Positions 44,729 to 56,557 of a DNA stretch of 64,000 bases are shown one piece after another (position 1 is the stretch's first letter; each line of letters begins with the position of its first letter). The stretch lies in the NCBI RefSeq assembly GCF_030272615.1, contig NC_081412.1, positions 672,957,823 to 673,021,822 of the forward strand, read 5' to 3'. A program made the position numbers and the translations under genes. Under the pieces are notes generated by a model. The model was not told where the DNA came from. It searched no databases and saw only the letters and a program-made list of their open reading frames with translations. Origin of the DNA: Cryptomeria japonica. Taxonomy: Eukaryota; Streptophyta; Pinopsida; Cupressales; Cupressaceae.

Positions 44729-44740
44729 TGGTATCAGAGC
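44729..44740 (+). promoter_or_regulatory. Primer-binding site of the small element
   Basis: TGGTATCAGAGC exactly, directly abutting the LTR. Confidence 0.92.
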
Positions 44741-45013
44741 CTACATCTAATACTACTTATTCCTAATTTTTCAGAAGATTTTTCTGTAGAGGCATGGGTT
44801 TCAGTTCCTTTTCAAAAGTTTTAGTTTTTATCTAGGGTATCTTTTTTGTTTCTGGGCATTTTGAGCTCAAAAGGACCTCACCATTGACCTTAGAACACCC
44901 AAAAACCCCCATTTTCATATAAAATTAGCTCATGGAATTTTTTTTTGATACTGCCCTCTTTCTGGCACGTTTCCTAAGGCAAAAACTAAAACAATAACTT
45001 TTTTGGTAGTTTA

Positions 45014-45440
45014 ATGGCTTGCCTTAGCCATTCAGCCCCCACTGGCCACTGGTGGTTTGTTCACCACCGGGGCCAACCCTTCGGGAGTCGCCTACCCATG
45101 AGGAGCTACCAACGGTCTCCACCCACCAACGGTCACCGTGGTGATCTCAGTCGTTGTGGCTACTTGACATCCTTTGTCCCACTACCGCCGCCATAGCCTC
45201 TTCCCCCAACGTCCCTCATAGCGCCTAGCGTTAGTCGCCAGCCCGGGACCTGCCATTGCCGCCACCCCCAAACTCGCGGCCACCTTTGCACCGCCCGACC
45301 ACCTTTTGCCTAGTCATTGCTGCCTACTACACTGCTCGGCCACCGCTTGTTGCTCGATCGTCGCTCGAGCTCTGCTACCACCCAAGCTCTGCCACCGCCC
45401 AACGAGTGCACCACCTCCCTGCCACTGGTAGGGGGGCCTT
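45014..45440. other. GC-rich C/CG-rich patch inside the small element
   Basis: About 430 bases of strikingly higher GC than anything else nearby, with many CCACC, GCCGCC and CCGCC triplet-like runs. Plus-strand frames give proline/arginine-rich peptides (for example PPPPNSRPPLHRPTTF at 45256 onwards), but there is no recognised domain. It could be a captured host fragment encoding a proline-rich stretch, or a structured RNA region. No coding claim is made. Confidence 0.6.
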
Positions 45441-46670
45441 TTTTTTCCTTTGAAGGGTTTTGACAGTATATTGGCTTTTTTTCCATAACTTGTGCAAACG
45501 GAGTCGATTTTTCAAAAACATATAAGCATCGGAAAGCTCTTTTCGATCTCTACTTGGATCTAGAGGTTTTAACTTTTGATTTTTCTTTTTTGATGGTGTT
45601 TTGTTCTATCAAAGCCAGAGGTTCATTTTTGCACTCCAGAAGACATAATTTGAGTATCTGAACTCCTTTTTTTGAAAACTTTATATTGCTGGAAATATTA
45701 CTCTGTGTACTTTCTAGTCATATGATTTTTCCTTCCAAATTATTCTCTAGGCATATTTTATTCAATTTTTTTCTTTTCAGAACTCTGGTAAATATCTTGG
45801 ATGATTCAGGTCTTGGGATCTCTTTCTCTAAGTAGGATGTCTTATTTTTTGTTATTCTTTCTGTTTCCAGACTTGTTATCATTGTAGCATTTGATTTATG
45901 CAAACACATTGAGATAAAGTGTCATCATGCATTGTTTACTTGGGATCTTGCATATCTTGTGCCTTATTGTACATGCAAAATTTATAAAGTGCCATGGCGG
46001 GGTTGATGTTTGCCTTTTGCTTGCCATCTACCTTTGTCCAGTGAGTGTTCCTTCCATGAAATTTGCCTCATAATGTGTGTGAAGTGAGTGTTCCTTCCAC
46101 GACACTATGTACTTTCTCTACACCTTTGATGTTCCTGGTTGTTCATCATGCAGTTCTTGTTGGTCGTTCTTTTTAGTGTTCCTGTCCCTCTCCCTTTTCA
46201 GAATTATGGGAGGTTTGTCTTGTTGGTTCTAATGCTTCCTTGGTTTGATTGATCATCTCTTTAGGCTTTGGTGTCTCATGCCATTTGTATCTTCGAGTTT
46301 AGTTGTTTGCCTTTGTTTTCCATCTGATTCGAGTAGTGTCATTTAAGGGAACTCATGTAGATTACAATCTTCTCTACCTGGTCATGTTCTATTTCAGTGG
46401 AGGTTCTTTAGATCAACAGTTACTCTTTGACAGTGTTTGCAACTTTTTCATGCTTCAGTGGTGTTCTTCTTGCTTTTCCATCTCTTTTTGGAGTAGAGTT
46501 TTTTCCCATGTGGTTTTCTCTATTTCTTCATTTCATAGAGATTTGGTTGTGATTGGGTACCTCATCAGGCCTTGTTATTGGGACCCAAATTTGCCTTCAT
46601 CATGTAGTTGCATTTTTTGGTTCATGCATTTAGTTTTTTAGCTACTCCCTAAGTTCATCTTAAGGAGGGG

Positions 46671-47046
46671 TGTTAGAGTTATCTTGTATTAGCTAATAAT
46701 TATTTATTTAATTATTAGTCTATTAAAATCTATGATTAAGCTAAACTTAGGCATTTAATAAATATTGTAGGTATTTAATAATTATTTTATTAAATACACA
46801 TTATCCGTTTAGGGTTTCTTTAGGGTTGCACATATTTAGGGTTGCACACCTTTAGGGTTGCTATTATCCTTTTATAAGGATTGTATTGTACTTATTCATT
46901 TAATTGATTCCCTTTCTGAATGATAATCTTCTTCTTTAGAGAATTTATGTTTTTTTGCTTTATGTGCCTCCATTCTTCTCTTGTGACGGGTATTTGCATG
47001 CAGGTGTTCTTGGGATCTCTAAAGTTGTATTTCCTCAACTTCTTCA
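46671..47046 (+). mobile_element. 3' LTR of the small element
   Basis: 376 bases, preceded by the polypurine tract TTAAGGAGGGG. It shares the TTAGGGTTGCACA repeats. It contains an extra ATTGTAGGTATTTAATAATT-type segment (about 46763-46782) compared with the 5' LTR. Confidence 0.92.
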
Positions 47047-47051
47047 ATTAA

Positions 47052-48656
47052 GATCAGTTCAACAAAAGAAGTTAGAGATATACCTAAGATTATAAAGTCT
47101 CATAATCTAGTATGTAAGGAATGCCAATTAGGAAAGCAAGTTAGAACTTCTTTTAAGAGCATACATGATAAATCTAATGATGTGCTTGATTTTATTCATA
47201 CTAACTTATGTGGTCTAGAAAGGACCAGAAGCTTTCAAGGTGATAGATACTTCATGCTAATAATTGATGATTATTCTAGAATGATGTGGGTGACTTTTCT
47301 AAGGGAGAAGTTTGAATCTTTTGAGAAATTCAAGATCTTCAAAGAAAAGGTGGAAACAAAAACTGGATAGAAAATCAAATGTCTAAGATTAGATCAAGGT
47401 AGTGAGTTCACTTCTCATGAATTTAACCGTTATTGTGAGATAAATGAAATTAGGAGACAATTATCTGCACCCTAGACTCCTCAACAAAATGAGGTAGTAG
47501 AAAGGAAGAATATAACCATTTTGGATGCAACAAGAACCATTATGATGAAAGCCAAATTTCATTACATCTACTGGAGAGAAGCAGTGAATACAACAATCTA
47601 CACATTCAACATAGTTCATATCAAAGTTGGAACTGGTAAGACTCCTTATGAATTATGGTTTGGACATACACCTACTGTTAAATATTTCAGAACTCTTGGA
47701 AGTAATTGTTATATCAAAATGGATGATTCAATTGGGAAGTTTGATCCTAGATGTGATGAAGGGATATTTCTTGGATATTCAATTCAGAGCAAAGCATATA
47801 GATGTTATAACAAAAGATTGCAGAAAATTGTGGAGAGCGCAAATGTGAAAGTGGATGAGAAATACAAAGATCAATCTATATCATATGATAGAGAATCGAC
47901 AATGGAAATGACCATAACGGAATTGGAAATGCCTCAATCGGTACTAGACATTGAGACAATTACACTGGCATAATCAGAAAATCCAATTGTGACTAATGAT
48001 CAGAACAGTGAACCTGAAGTGTAGAAGACACCAAAGTATGTAAGGTTAAATCATTTTGAAGATCAAATCATTGGAGATAGGAACAAGGGTGTTCTGACAA
48101 GAAGAAGAATGGCAAATGAAGAGGTATGTCTTATTTCTCAAGTTGAACTGGCATCTGTTGTTGAATCTTATAAAGATAAACATTGGTTAAAGGCTATGGA
48201 AGATGAATTATTTTAGATAGAGAAGAATGAGACTTGGACTTTAGTTCCCCGACCTAAAAATAAGAATGTTATTGCAACTAAATGGGTTTTTAGAAATAAA
48301 CTAAATGAGGATGGTCAAGTTGTAAGAAACAAGGCTAGACTAGTTTGTAAAGGATATCCTCAAATGGAAGGAATTGATTATAGTGAGACATTTGCACCTG
48401 TAGTAAGAATTGAAGTTGTTAGACTATTTCTTACTTATGCACCATACAAGAACTATAAGGTCTATCAAATAGATGTTAAATGTGCATTTTTGAATGGTGA
48501 ACTTGAGGAAGAAGTATACATTGAGCAACTTGATGGATTTTCACTGACAGATAACAAAGATATGGTTTGCAGGTTAAGGAAAGCATTATATGAATTGAAA
48601 CAAGCTCCTAGAGCTTGGTATGCAAGGTTGAATAAATATCTTTTGAAGCATGGTTT
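47052..48656 (+). pseudogene. Copia B integrase and RT N-terminal half
   Basis: Resumes with SSTKEVRDIPKIIK and VCKECQLGKQVRTSF (zinc-binding end). The integrase core follows: FMLIIDDYSRMMWVTFLREK, CLRLDQGSEF (canonical SDxGGEF altered) and PQQNEVVERKN, then RYCYNKRLQKIVESANVKV. RT begins about 48200 (WSLVPRPK-like, [38 protein letters not shown]) and runs to NKYLLKHGF at 48656, where the solo LTR interrupts it. Stops occur at 47368, 47473, 47971, 48023 and 48216. Confidence 0.9.
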
Positions 48657-50206
48657 TGATAGTTCTAATACTTAATATAAGTACAGATCCAATAGCCAAC
48701 AAGATGAGAGGAGGGGGGGGCTGAATCATACAAACTTAATCATCGATAAAAACATCAGATTCAACCTCGGTAACATATATTTCAGTAATAAAACCAGAAC
48801 TATCAAACATGCAAACTCAAAAGCATATGAACATCATAAACCTCATAACACCAGATTTAACATGGAAACCCAAATAGGGAAAAGCCACTATGGGATTTCA
48901 AACCCACTAAGAAATATACTTTTCTAGAGTATGCTCGTTTAAAAGCAAATCCTGTTAAAGATTACAAACACATTGCTAGATGTGACCCGGTTAAGGGATT
49001 TCCCTTAGATCTGTTAGGATCTTCACTTTGTTAGAAGTGACCTTGTTAAAGGATTTCAAACACTCAATCAGAATGTCACCTTGCTAGAGGGTTTTACAAA
49101 TAAGATTGTTAAGTCCACTCGGTTAAGATATTTTCTATCACTTTCACAAAATAATAGTAATAAAATCTATCTGCAACTTCACATCTAAAATGCTAAAGTA
49201 GATTCCTATTTGTTCAATACAATCTAGACATAGAACTAATCTTGTCTATCTATTGGGCTTATATATTCTATTATTCTAATAGGTCTTCAAGCTTATGTGC
49301 TCGGTAATCACTGTGTAGCATCCCTGTGCATACACTTGCCCACATACATTGTTTATCAACAGTTTCCTATTTATAAACAATCAGGTAACCTCTTAATCTC
49401 CTTGATCACATTTCCCATGATCAGTCATAGCCATCAGATCTTCAATCTTGTCCAAGTTCAATGCATCTTTCGATCTGAAAATGTTTTATTCCACCTTGGA
49501 ACTTGCATATTAGTCTTGGAACTTGTGCTAGGGTATTGCAATTCAATCTGAGCTGTAGATCTTCATGCCAAATTTTCATTGCCTTAGATTCGTTAACAAA
49601 CTTCATTCATGGCTCACCAATCATTGATCAGTTCTAGCTCATTAGCTTCCTTCATTAAATACCGCATGTAAACATTTAATGCATTCTATTATAGCTTTGT
49701 TACAACTCGGTAACAACTTGGTGAATACTAAACTTCACTCGATAGACATTCCATCTTCATTAACCGATAGCGATAACCTTAGGGTTTACTGACTAGGTTC
49801 CTTAGGGTTTACCGACTAGGTTCTTTGCTTGATAACATAGTATAGTATTAACCTTTACATTTTACAACATATGTATGATGCTAAAAAAATCTAAAACATC
49901 ATGATCTCATCATTGTCTGACTCAGTACTAGTTGCCCATTGAATACCTTATTCTTCCCCTTATTCATCATATTCTTTCCTGTGTCTTTTACCAACATCTT
50001 TACAATCTTCATATTATACTTCTCAAGATATGGCAACATCATACTGAATTAGAAAATCAATTTCTTGACATCAATGACAAAATAATAATATCAAGACAGT
50101 AAACATCTTTAATCAGTTATATCCATAATCATCAACAACCTTCTCAATATCCTTATTGAAATGCCAACAATCTTTCATTGTCTGTTATAAAGCTATGTTG
50201 CCAACA
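48657..50206 (-). mobile_element. Probable solo LTR of another Copia family
   Basis: 1550 bases with TG...CA ends on the minus strand (TGTTGGCAACATAG to ...GAACTATCA), inserted in the Copia B RT. Flanks GGTTT (48652-48656) and AGTTT (50207-50211) form a duplication with one mismatch. It carries the C-rich terminal block on the minus strand (plus-strand GAGGAGGGGGGGCTGAATC, 48708-48726) that other Copia LTRs here show near their 3' end. There is no internal coding sequence, primer site or second LTR. It is therefore read as the product of recombination between two LTRs. Confidence 0.78.
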
Positions 50207-51214
50207 AGTTTTACTAAAGGCAATGCTAACAATAATTTATATTATAAGATCACTGATGATGATATTCCTGATTATGAAAGTATTTGTTGATGATATCATT
50301 TTTGGAGGTGAAGACAAATTGTGCATGAAATTCTCTAATAATATGAAGGATGAATTTGAAATGTCTATGATTGGTGAAATGAGATTTTTCTTAGGTTTGC
50401 AGATTATTCAAACTGACAAAGGCATTTTTATCTGTCAAACTAAGTATCTAAGGGAATTGTTGAAGAAGTTTGGTATGGATAATTCCAAACTAGTAAGTAC
50501 TCCTATGGTGATAAGTGAGAAATTATCTATCAAAGACACATCTACACCGGTAAATTCAACAAGTTATAAGTCTATGATCAAACTAGACCAGCTATTATGA
50601 ATGTAGTATATATTGTTTCAAGATATCAAAGTAATCCTAAATAAAATCATGAATGTGCAGTAAAGAGGACATTTCGATATTTGAAAGGAACAACAAAATA
50701 TGGCTTATGGTATTCTAGACATGATAACTTCACTTTATGTGCATATACAAATTCAGATTGGGTAGGAGATACTGATGACAGGAAGAGTACTTTTGGTGGA
50801 GCTCTCTTTCTTGGAAAGAAATTGGTTTCATGGATTAGCAAAAAATAGTTGAATGCATTTTTTATCTACTGCAGAAGTTGAATATGTTGCAACAACAACT
50901 AATTAAACACAAGTATTATGGATGAAGGAAATGTTGAAGGATGTCAAGGTAAATTATAGTGAATGGTAGTTATCTATTGTGATAACTCTGCAGCTATTTA
51001 CATGTCTAAGAATCCGGTATTTCACTCTAAGACAAAGCACATATCAATAAAATATAACTTTCTGAAGGACAAGGTGGAAAAAAAGGAAGTCAAATTGGTT
51101 TATGTGAAGACTAAAGAGCAGATTGCAGATATACTCACTAAACTATTGTCTAAGGAATCATTTGATTATTTGAGAGATAGGTTAGGGGTATCTACCCCTC
51201 TAGTAGAAACTTAA
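50207..51214 (+). pseudogene. Copia B RT C-terminal half and RNase H
   Basis: Continues with KGNANNNLYYKITDDD, then the catalytic FVDDIIFGGEDKLC (FVDD at 50283-50294), EMRFFLGLQIIQTDKG, YLRELLKKFGMDNSKLVSTP. After a frameshifted stretch near 50580-50900 comes RNase H: VVIYCDNSAAIYMSKNPVFH, SIKYNFLKDKVEKKEVKLVY, EQIADILTKLLSKESFDYL. It ends at 51214. Upstream of FVDD a one-base shift separates it from the DDDIPDYE part. Confidence 0.9.
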
Positions 51215-51569
51215 CTAATGGAGTAGTGCATCAGTTTGGTATGCATCATCAACATTATCCTTTGCTCCAGATTAATGTAGTGGTGCTACTACTCAGGGGG
51301 ACTAGTCAGCTTTGAGATTCACAAAATTTTGATATCTATGTCATATCTTTGGCATTGATGTCAAAGGGGGAGAGTTATATGTGAAAAATAATAATGTTTA
51401 TGGGAGACATTCAGATTAGATTTAGATTGGACTGCACTCCTCAAGGGGATTTGCTGGGATTTTTCACTTTTTGATTGTTATATCTTCTTTGAGAAATGTT
51501 TGGCATTTCTTGGCACTTAGATGTTTTCTTTTTCACATCTAGTGTGCGATCAATGCCAAAGGGGGAGAT
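51215..51569 (+). other. Copia B 3' untranslated region and polypurine tract
   Basis: Parallel to 11118-11485 of Copia A. It ends CCAAAGGGGGAGAT before the LTR. A second CAAAGGGGGAGAG lies at about 51363-51375. Confidence 0.85.
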
Positions 51570-52813
51570 TGTTGGCAATATGAAGGAATTGATTATGTGT
51601 TGCATTGATGTTTTGTCATTGATGCCAACACTAGTTGTTATGATTGGTTTCTAGCAGATAAGGTTTGGTGACCGACAGAAGATCTAGTGTTACCGACAAA
51701 AGGGACTATCTGTTGGATACTACCGACATGTTTGGATCAATGGAGTATGTTTGGTTTGATGTGTTACATGTTTTTGGAGAATGTTTTGGTTAGTTGGTAT
51801 TTACTTGGTGATCAGATGCTATCATACATTCTAGTAAGACTATACCAATAAGGGTGTAAGGTTTTACAGACAGAGATTTTACTGTGAATCTTTGATAAGA
51901 TGCATATGTGGTGTTGGTGAGGCTTCTAGATGGAATTTAAGATGCTGAAGATGATCTTTGTTCGTGCTTCGACTGATTGGAGACATTGCTTTGGCATTGT
52001 TAATCCAGATTAGGTCTAATTCCTAGCTAGGTTATGGATCGGTATCATGTAATGTGTTCTCTATACATTATCGGGATGATTTATGGATTGGTTAATGTTG
52101 TTTTGGTCTAAAGCCAACATGGCATATCATTGTAATGTGGATATATGTAATGATTTTATGAGGTGGCTAACCTAATTGGTTTAGGCCTTAGGGTTTGTAT
52201 AAATTGATGTAAGACCTCATTGTAGATCATGAGAATGGTCAAGGAATAAAATATGTGAATAATTTAAAGATCATATGCGAAGGAGATTTGGTTGATCACA
52301 AGTGATCGAATTGGATTTATGTAAGAGGTTAAAGGCCTCTGGTATTGAGCTTAATCGAGACTATAATCAAGCATGTTATATGCTATCTCTGGTAGTTCAT
52401 TCTTCTAGATTGTTGTCCAACTATATTGAGGTGGTTATAACCTCTCTGTAGTTAGTGAGTCTCCTTTGTAATGAGCAGTACACTCTAAGAAGTGTGCCTT
52501 CCTATAAGTGCAGGCACCTCATTGCGTCACATACTTTCTATAGAAGTATTATCTAACTGTGGGTAGGCTTCCCACCATGGTTTTTCCCTTTTCCAAGTTT
52601 TCCACGTATAAATCATGGTGTTATGTGGTATGGTTGCATTGTGTTAATTATCTGTTTCATTCTTAAGTTTTATTGCTTACTAGTATCCATTTCTACTATT
52701 CTGGTATTCAATGTTTATGTGCTCCGATTAAAGGTTATAAAGTGGTTTGATTAATATAATCTATTGACAACTGATTCACCCACCCTCTTAGTTGTCCAGC
52801 GGTTACTCTAACA
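51570..52813 (+). mobile_element. 3' LTR of Copia B
   Basis: 1244 bases from TGTTGGCAATATGAAG to ...GGTTACTCTAACA, followed by the GTTCC target duplication (52814-52818). Confidence 0.93.
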
Positions 52814-52818
52814 GTTCC

Positions 52819-53739
52819 AACTTATTATCCTTGTGTTTACTTCAAGATGGTCAATGGGAAAATCGCCAATTCTTATAGATAACACTATTTTCCTTGATAG
52901 GATATTTATGTCAAACTTAATGCAACTATCTATATTGATGCAAAAATAACTACTTCAACTGCTAATTGTTATCTACAAAAAATGTCTACATCTATTTCCT
53001 AGCAACTTGGAAGTGTTCAAGGTCCGCCACCCCTTGATCACACATATGTTTTATTGTGATTTTCCTTAACATGTTCTCATGAGCCAGAAAGAAAATTTAC
53101 ATCTACACTAACCCAACTAAGGCTGAGACAATGAAGGGAAGAGAATCTGTATTACCCAAGGTAAGTAATAGAACATATACATTAATAATTCATTTTCTAC
53201 ATTGAATGAAATATGTAAGGGCCATGATTATGTTGTGAAGAAAGTCATCACCTTTGAAAAGAGAGGCTATTTCCCAAGGTACACATCATTCCAATGATGC
53301 AAGGAGAATATAGAGGAAGGCTTGGATAAAAGGGAACTCAAAGAATACTCTAAAAATCAAACTATCATCATTACAAAAATTATGAATAAATCAATGACTA
53401 TGTTTGCATTTGTTGTTTCAAATTGATTCCAAATTTCAAAGCTTCAACAACACCTTTCAGGGATATCAATTCGTGACTTAAAATTCTAATATTACTTGAT
53501 TGAAAATGTGATTTTAGGGTAATACAGATGAAGGGACATTACACATGTTAATGATGGAGAAATCTAAAGCTATTAATCATATTGTAAAAAACACTTATTA
53601 TCATCTCTGACTTAGTTAGCTATTTTTGATAAAATGCTCATAACACTTGGAAATGATTATATTTATTATGTCATTTTATTTTCTACTGCTATTGAAATCA
53701 CTTTCATGATACTTCAACAATGTAAAAATCATTTCCTCA
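52819..53739. other. Unassigned DNA right of Copia B
   Basis: No gene or element recognised. Some stretches have coding-like texture (for example around 53090-53300), but no frame stays open and no motif is recognisable. Confidence 0.5.
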
Positions 53740-54662
53740 TACAAATCTATTAAACCCTATAATTTGAATTCAACAAACCCTAAAAAACTTATATATCTAT
53801 CAAAAAAAATAAAAGCAATTATGTCGATTTCATACATACCAACTTCCTACTCCCCCTTGGATCTCATACCACTCCATAGAATTCATTTTATGCAATGCTT
53901 TTTCCAATACATCATGTTGTCTCTCTTGCTATTTCCTCACACCACATTTACCCACCTTGCAAACAAAATTGCATCGACAAATCTATCAATTTTAACTTGA
54001 TATGTACTTAAAAAACTTACTAAAATCCACAGTACTCCCCTCTTAAGCACTTGAAACCCTAGAAATCTAATAAACCATATATAACTTGTAAACCACCAAA
54101 ATAAATGCCAATTATCTCCAATTCATACACACCTACTTTTTTGGCCGCCTTTTCTATTTCCTACTCTATTTCAATAAACTGCAACATCTCCCTTTACTAT
54201 TCCCCTTGGGTCTTGTCCTGTTATTTCATGTTAACATGACGTGGTCATTAGTTGACCACTACTTTATAGATGTTGTATTATGCACTATTCCCATCCATCA
54301 TGTTCTCTCTTGTATTGTTTTCTTTAACTGCCTTTAACCACCCTGAAAAAAAAAAATTCCATCCTCAAATCTGTCAATTTTAATCTCATATATATATATA
54401 TATATATATAAACCCTATGTAACTTTCAAACCACCAGTGAAATGCTAATGATCTTAGTTCCATACACACTTGGTTGTTTGTCCGTCTTTTGTATCTCCTC
54501 CTCTGTTAGTTTTGGTCTGTTTCAGCTTACTGCGACCTCTGCCCTTGCTATAGCATACTTTAGTCTCCTCCTAGTAACACGTCGTTTTTCTTCTCTGAAG
54601 CGTCGTGTTATGCAATGTATGTATTTGGAGTTCGCTTTCTCCTCGCCTCTTATTTTCTCCCT
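53740..54662. repeat. Degenerate ~330-bp repeat, about three copies
   Basis: The order AAACCCTA, AACTT..AAACCACCA, TCCAATTCATACACACC, a CTCCCC/TTGG block and a TTATGCA(A/C)T block recurs in three consecutive units starting near 53750, 54054 and 54410. Copies are strongly diverged. A pure TA run (54389-54411) lies at the start of unit three. There is no coding capacity across units. Confidence 0.6.
54389..54411. repeat. TA microsatellite
   Basis: Eleven uninterrupted AT/TA dinucleotides. Confidence 0.95.
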
Positions 54663-56557
54663 TATTTTCCCACATTAGTGAAGGAAGAGGATTAAAACAG
54701 AAAAACAAAATAATTTTATTGATTGATTAAAAAACCGATTACATTGCATTCCTTTTATAAGGCATTTAATAGCACGAAGGCTAAACTCAAACTATTACAA
54801 AACTACAGTTGCATAGAGCGGATCTATCCACCGCTTTATTATCAAAAACTTAACTGCTTGCTAAACTTTAGAAAATCTGAAATATAAGCAACAGTTTAAA
54901 CTTCTAAGACCAGTTTACTGCGCATGCGGTGGAGCTAACGTAGGATCAATCTAATTGCAAATCTCTTGATTGCTTGCATGGAGGATCTGATATTTGAATG
55001 CTTGCATGGAGGATCAAATAATTTGACATGATTGGTATTATCCAATGGTCAAATAATTGCTGAAGCTGTACAAGCACATTAAAATCTTGCCTTCCCTACA
55101 AGAAACACAACTTCGTGCATGCTCTGTTAATGGTGAGTGGGAAAATTCAAAGCCGAAAATAAAAAGACTGAAATATCTGACAGCGTGCAACACTCCAATT
55201 GTCTTTCATTGTATTCATTTAATCGTTGATGATCAAAGTGAGCCACTCATCTCATATAAAGAATACCTTCGTGTAATAATGAGAGGAATGGTATTTATTA
55301 ATGCTTGTATTTAAATGAGATGCAATGATTACATTGATAGTAATTTATATCATGTTTATCAAAGCAATTATCTATGTGAAGAAAATATATATCTAGTTTG
55401 TATTATTTATATTTTTAGTCTTGTTTGATTCAAATCCAAATCTCTAAACAACTATGTTGTCAGAAACAAGAAACTGGAAACGAAACAAGAAACTGAATAT
55501 TTAAAGGTTGCCTATAAGAAACGTATGTATATATATATAATTTGTAAAATATAAAACATAATCAAAATAAATACCAAGATTATTATAGATCATTTCCACA
55601 TAATTTAAAAAGAATTCTAGGTAGAAAATAAAAATACATATATCATAATGTTTATAATTACATAATTAAAATATCAAAATATATAATCAAAAGTTAGAAT
55701 ATTTCTAAAATAACTTACACTATATATAAAAATTATTTTATAATAATTTAGAAAAATAAAAAAATAGTAAATCTCTAAATTCCTTTCTAAATTAATTTAG
55801 AAAAAACAAAAAAATAATATAATAAATTTCTAAACTAAAATAATTTGCTGAGAAATTTTTTTCATAATCTATCGTGTTAATTTGAAAAAAAAAATTAAAA
55901 AAATCAAACTTCCAAACCCCACTCCAAAATAAAAAATCAAACTTCCAAACCCCAGTCGCGTGAATATTAGAAACATCCTGTAGAGTATCATTTAAGAAAT
56001 TTTAAACAAATCTATTTAAAAAAATTAAAAAAAAATCATTCCAAATGCTGGCACCGCCTAGAAACCCATTTCTCTAATGTTGAAACCGGTTTCCTTAGTC
56101 GAAAGGGAAACGACATATTCATTGTTGTGAGCGGAAATTTAAAAGAATTTTAGAAAACACAATATAAGAAATTCCCCTCTTGTAGGAATATTGTTTCTAG
56201 TTTTGAGTCTGACAACTGTATATAGATAAAGCAAGAATCAAATTAGCCCCTCTGGACTTGTTTTATGTTTCAATGAATGAATGAAGGATTTGGATAATGT
56301 TGAGCAAGGGCTCTTAAATGGTAAGTGTTAATATTACAATTGCATTTACAACATCAGTAGTAGCTAGTATACATTCAATTTTCAAAAAAATTATTGTCAA
56401 ACTGATAATTAATATCAATTTGACAAATATTGTTCTTAATTTTTTCTATATTATATGATTTGATGTAGTTTGATTTGTTATTGTTTCAAGAATTTTTATC
56501 TTTGATTAGTTACAATTTTTAAAATAATGTTTCACTTGATATTTATATTGTTCTTAT
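54663..56557. other. Unassigned AT-rich DNA
   Basis: No gene seen. It contains a short direct repeat GCTTGCATGGAGGATC (about 54975 and 55000) and a very AT-rich part at 55320-56040. A 22-base-scale duplication of AAAATCAAACTTCCAAACCC lies near 55900 and 55935. Confidence 0.5.

Larger units (their letters stand above)
44365..47046 (+). mobile_element. Small non-autonomous LTR element without pol
   Basis: Direct LTRs of 364 bases (44365-44728) and 376 bases (46671-47046) both start TGTTAGAGTTATCTTG and end CTTCTTCA. TGGTATCAGAGC, the exact initiator-tRNA-Met complement, follows the 5' LTR (44729-44740). A polypurine tract AAGGAGGGG precedes the 3' LTR. Flanks are GTTAA (44360-44364) and ATTAA (47047-47051), a duplication with one mismatch. 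The 1.9-kb interior shows no gag or pol, so it depends on a Copia-type partner. It includes a GC-rich patch at 45014-45440. The LTRs differ by roughly 5-8% plus small indels. Confidence 0.92.
19721..52813 (+). mobile_element. Copia B, old element carrying three later insertions
   Basis: LTRs of 1245 bases (19721-20965) and 1244 bases (51570-52813) bound the element, with GTTCC target duplications on both sides. Removing Copia C, the small LTR element and the solo LTR with their duplications leaves about 7.06 kb in the order gag, protease, integrase, RT, RNase H. That is normal for Ty1/Copia. The LTRs differ at about one base in eight over the first 340 bases compared by eye, so this is the oldest element of the nest. 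The first base pair of the 5' LTR has decayed (TATTATCAAT against TGTTGGCAAT). Confidence 0.93.

Noticed and set aside
45014-45453. Proline-rich protein gene
   Set aside because: The plus-strand frames are short, in different phases, and lie inside a non-autonomous LTR element. Only a possible captured fragment is claimed.
55057-55314. 85-codon plus-strand frame as a small gene
   Set aside because: No homology or motif is recognisable and there are no promoter or splice signals nearby. The length is expected by chance.
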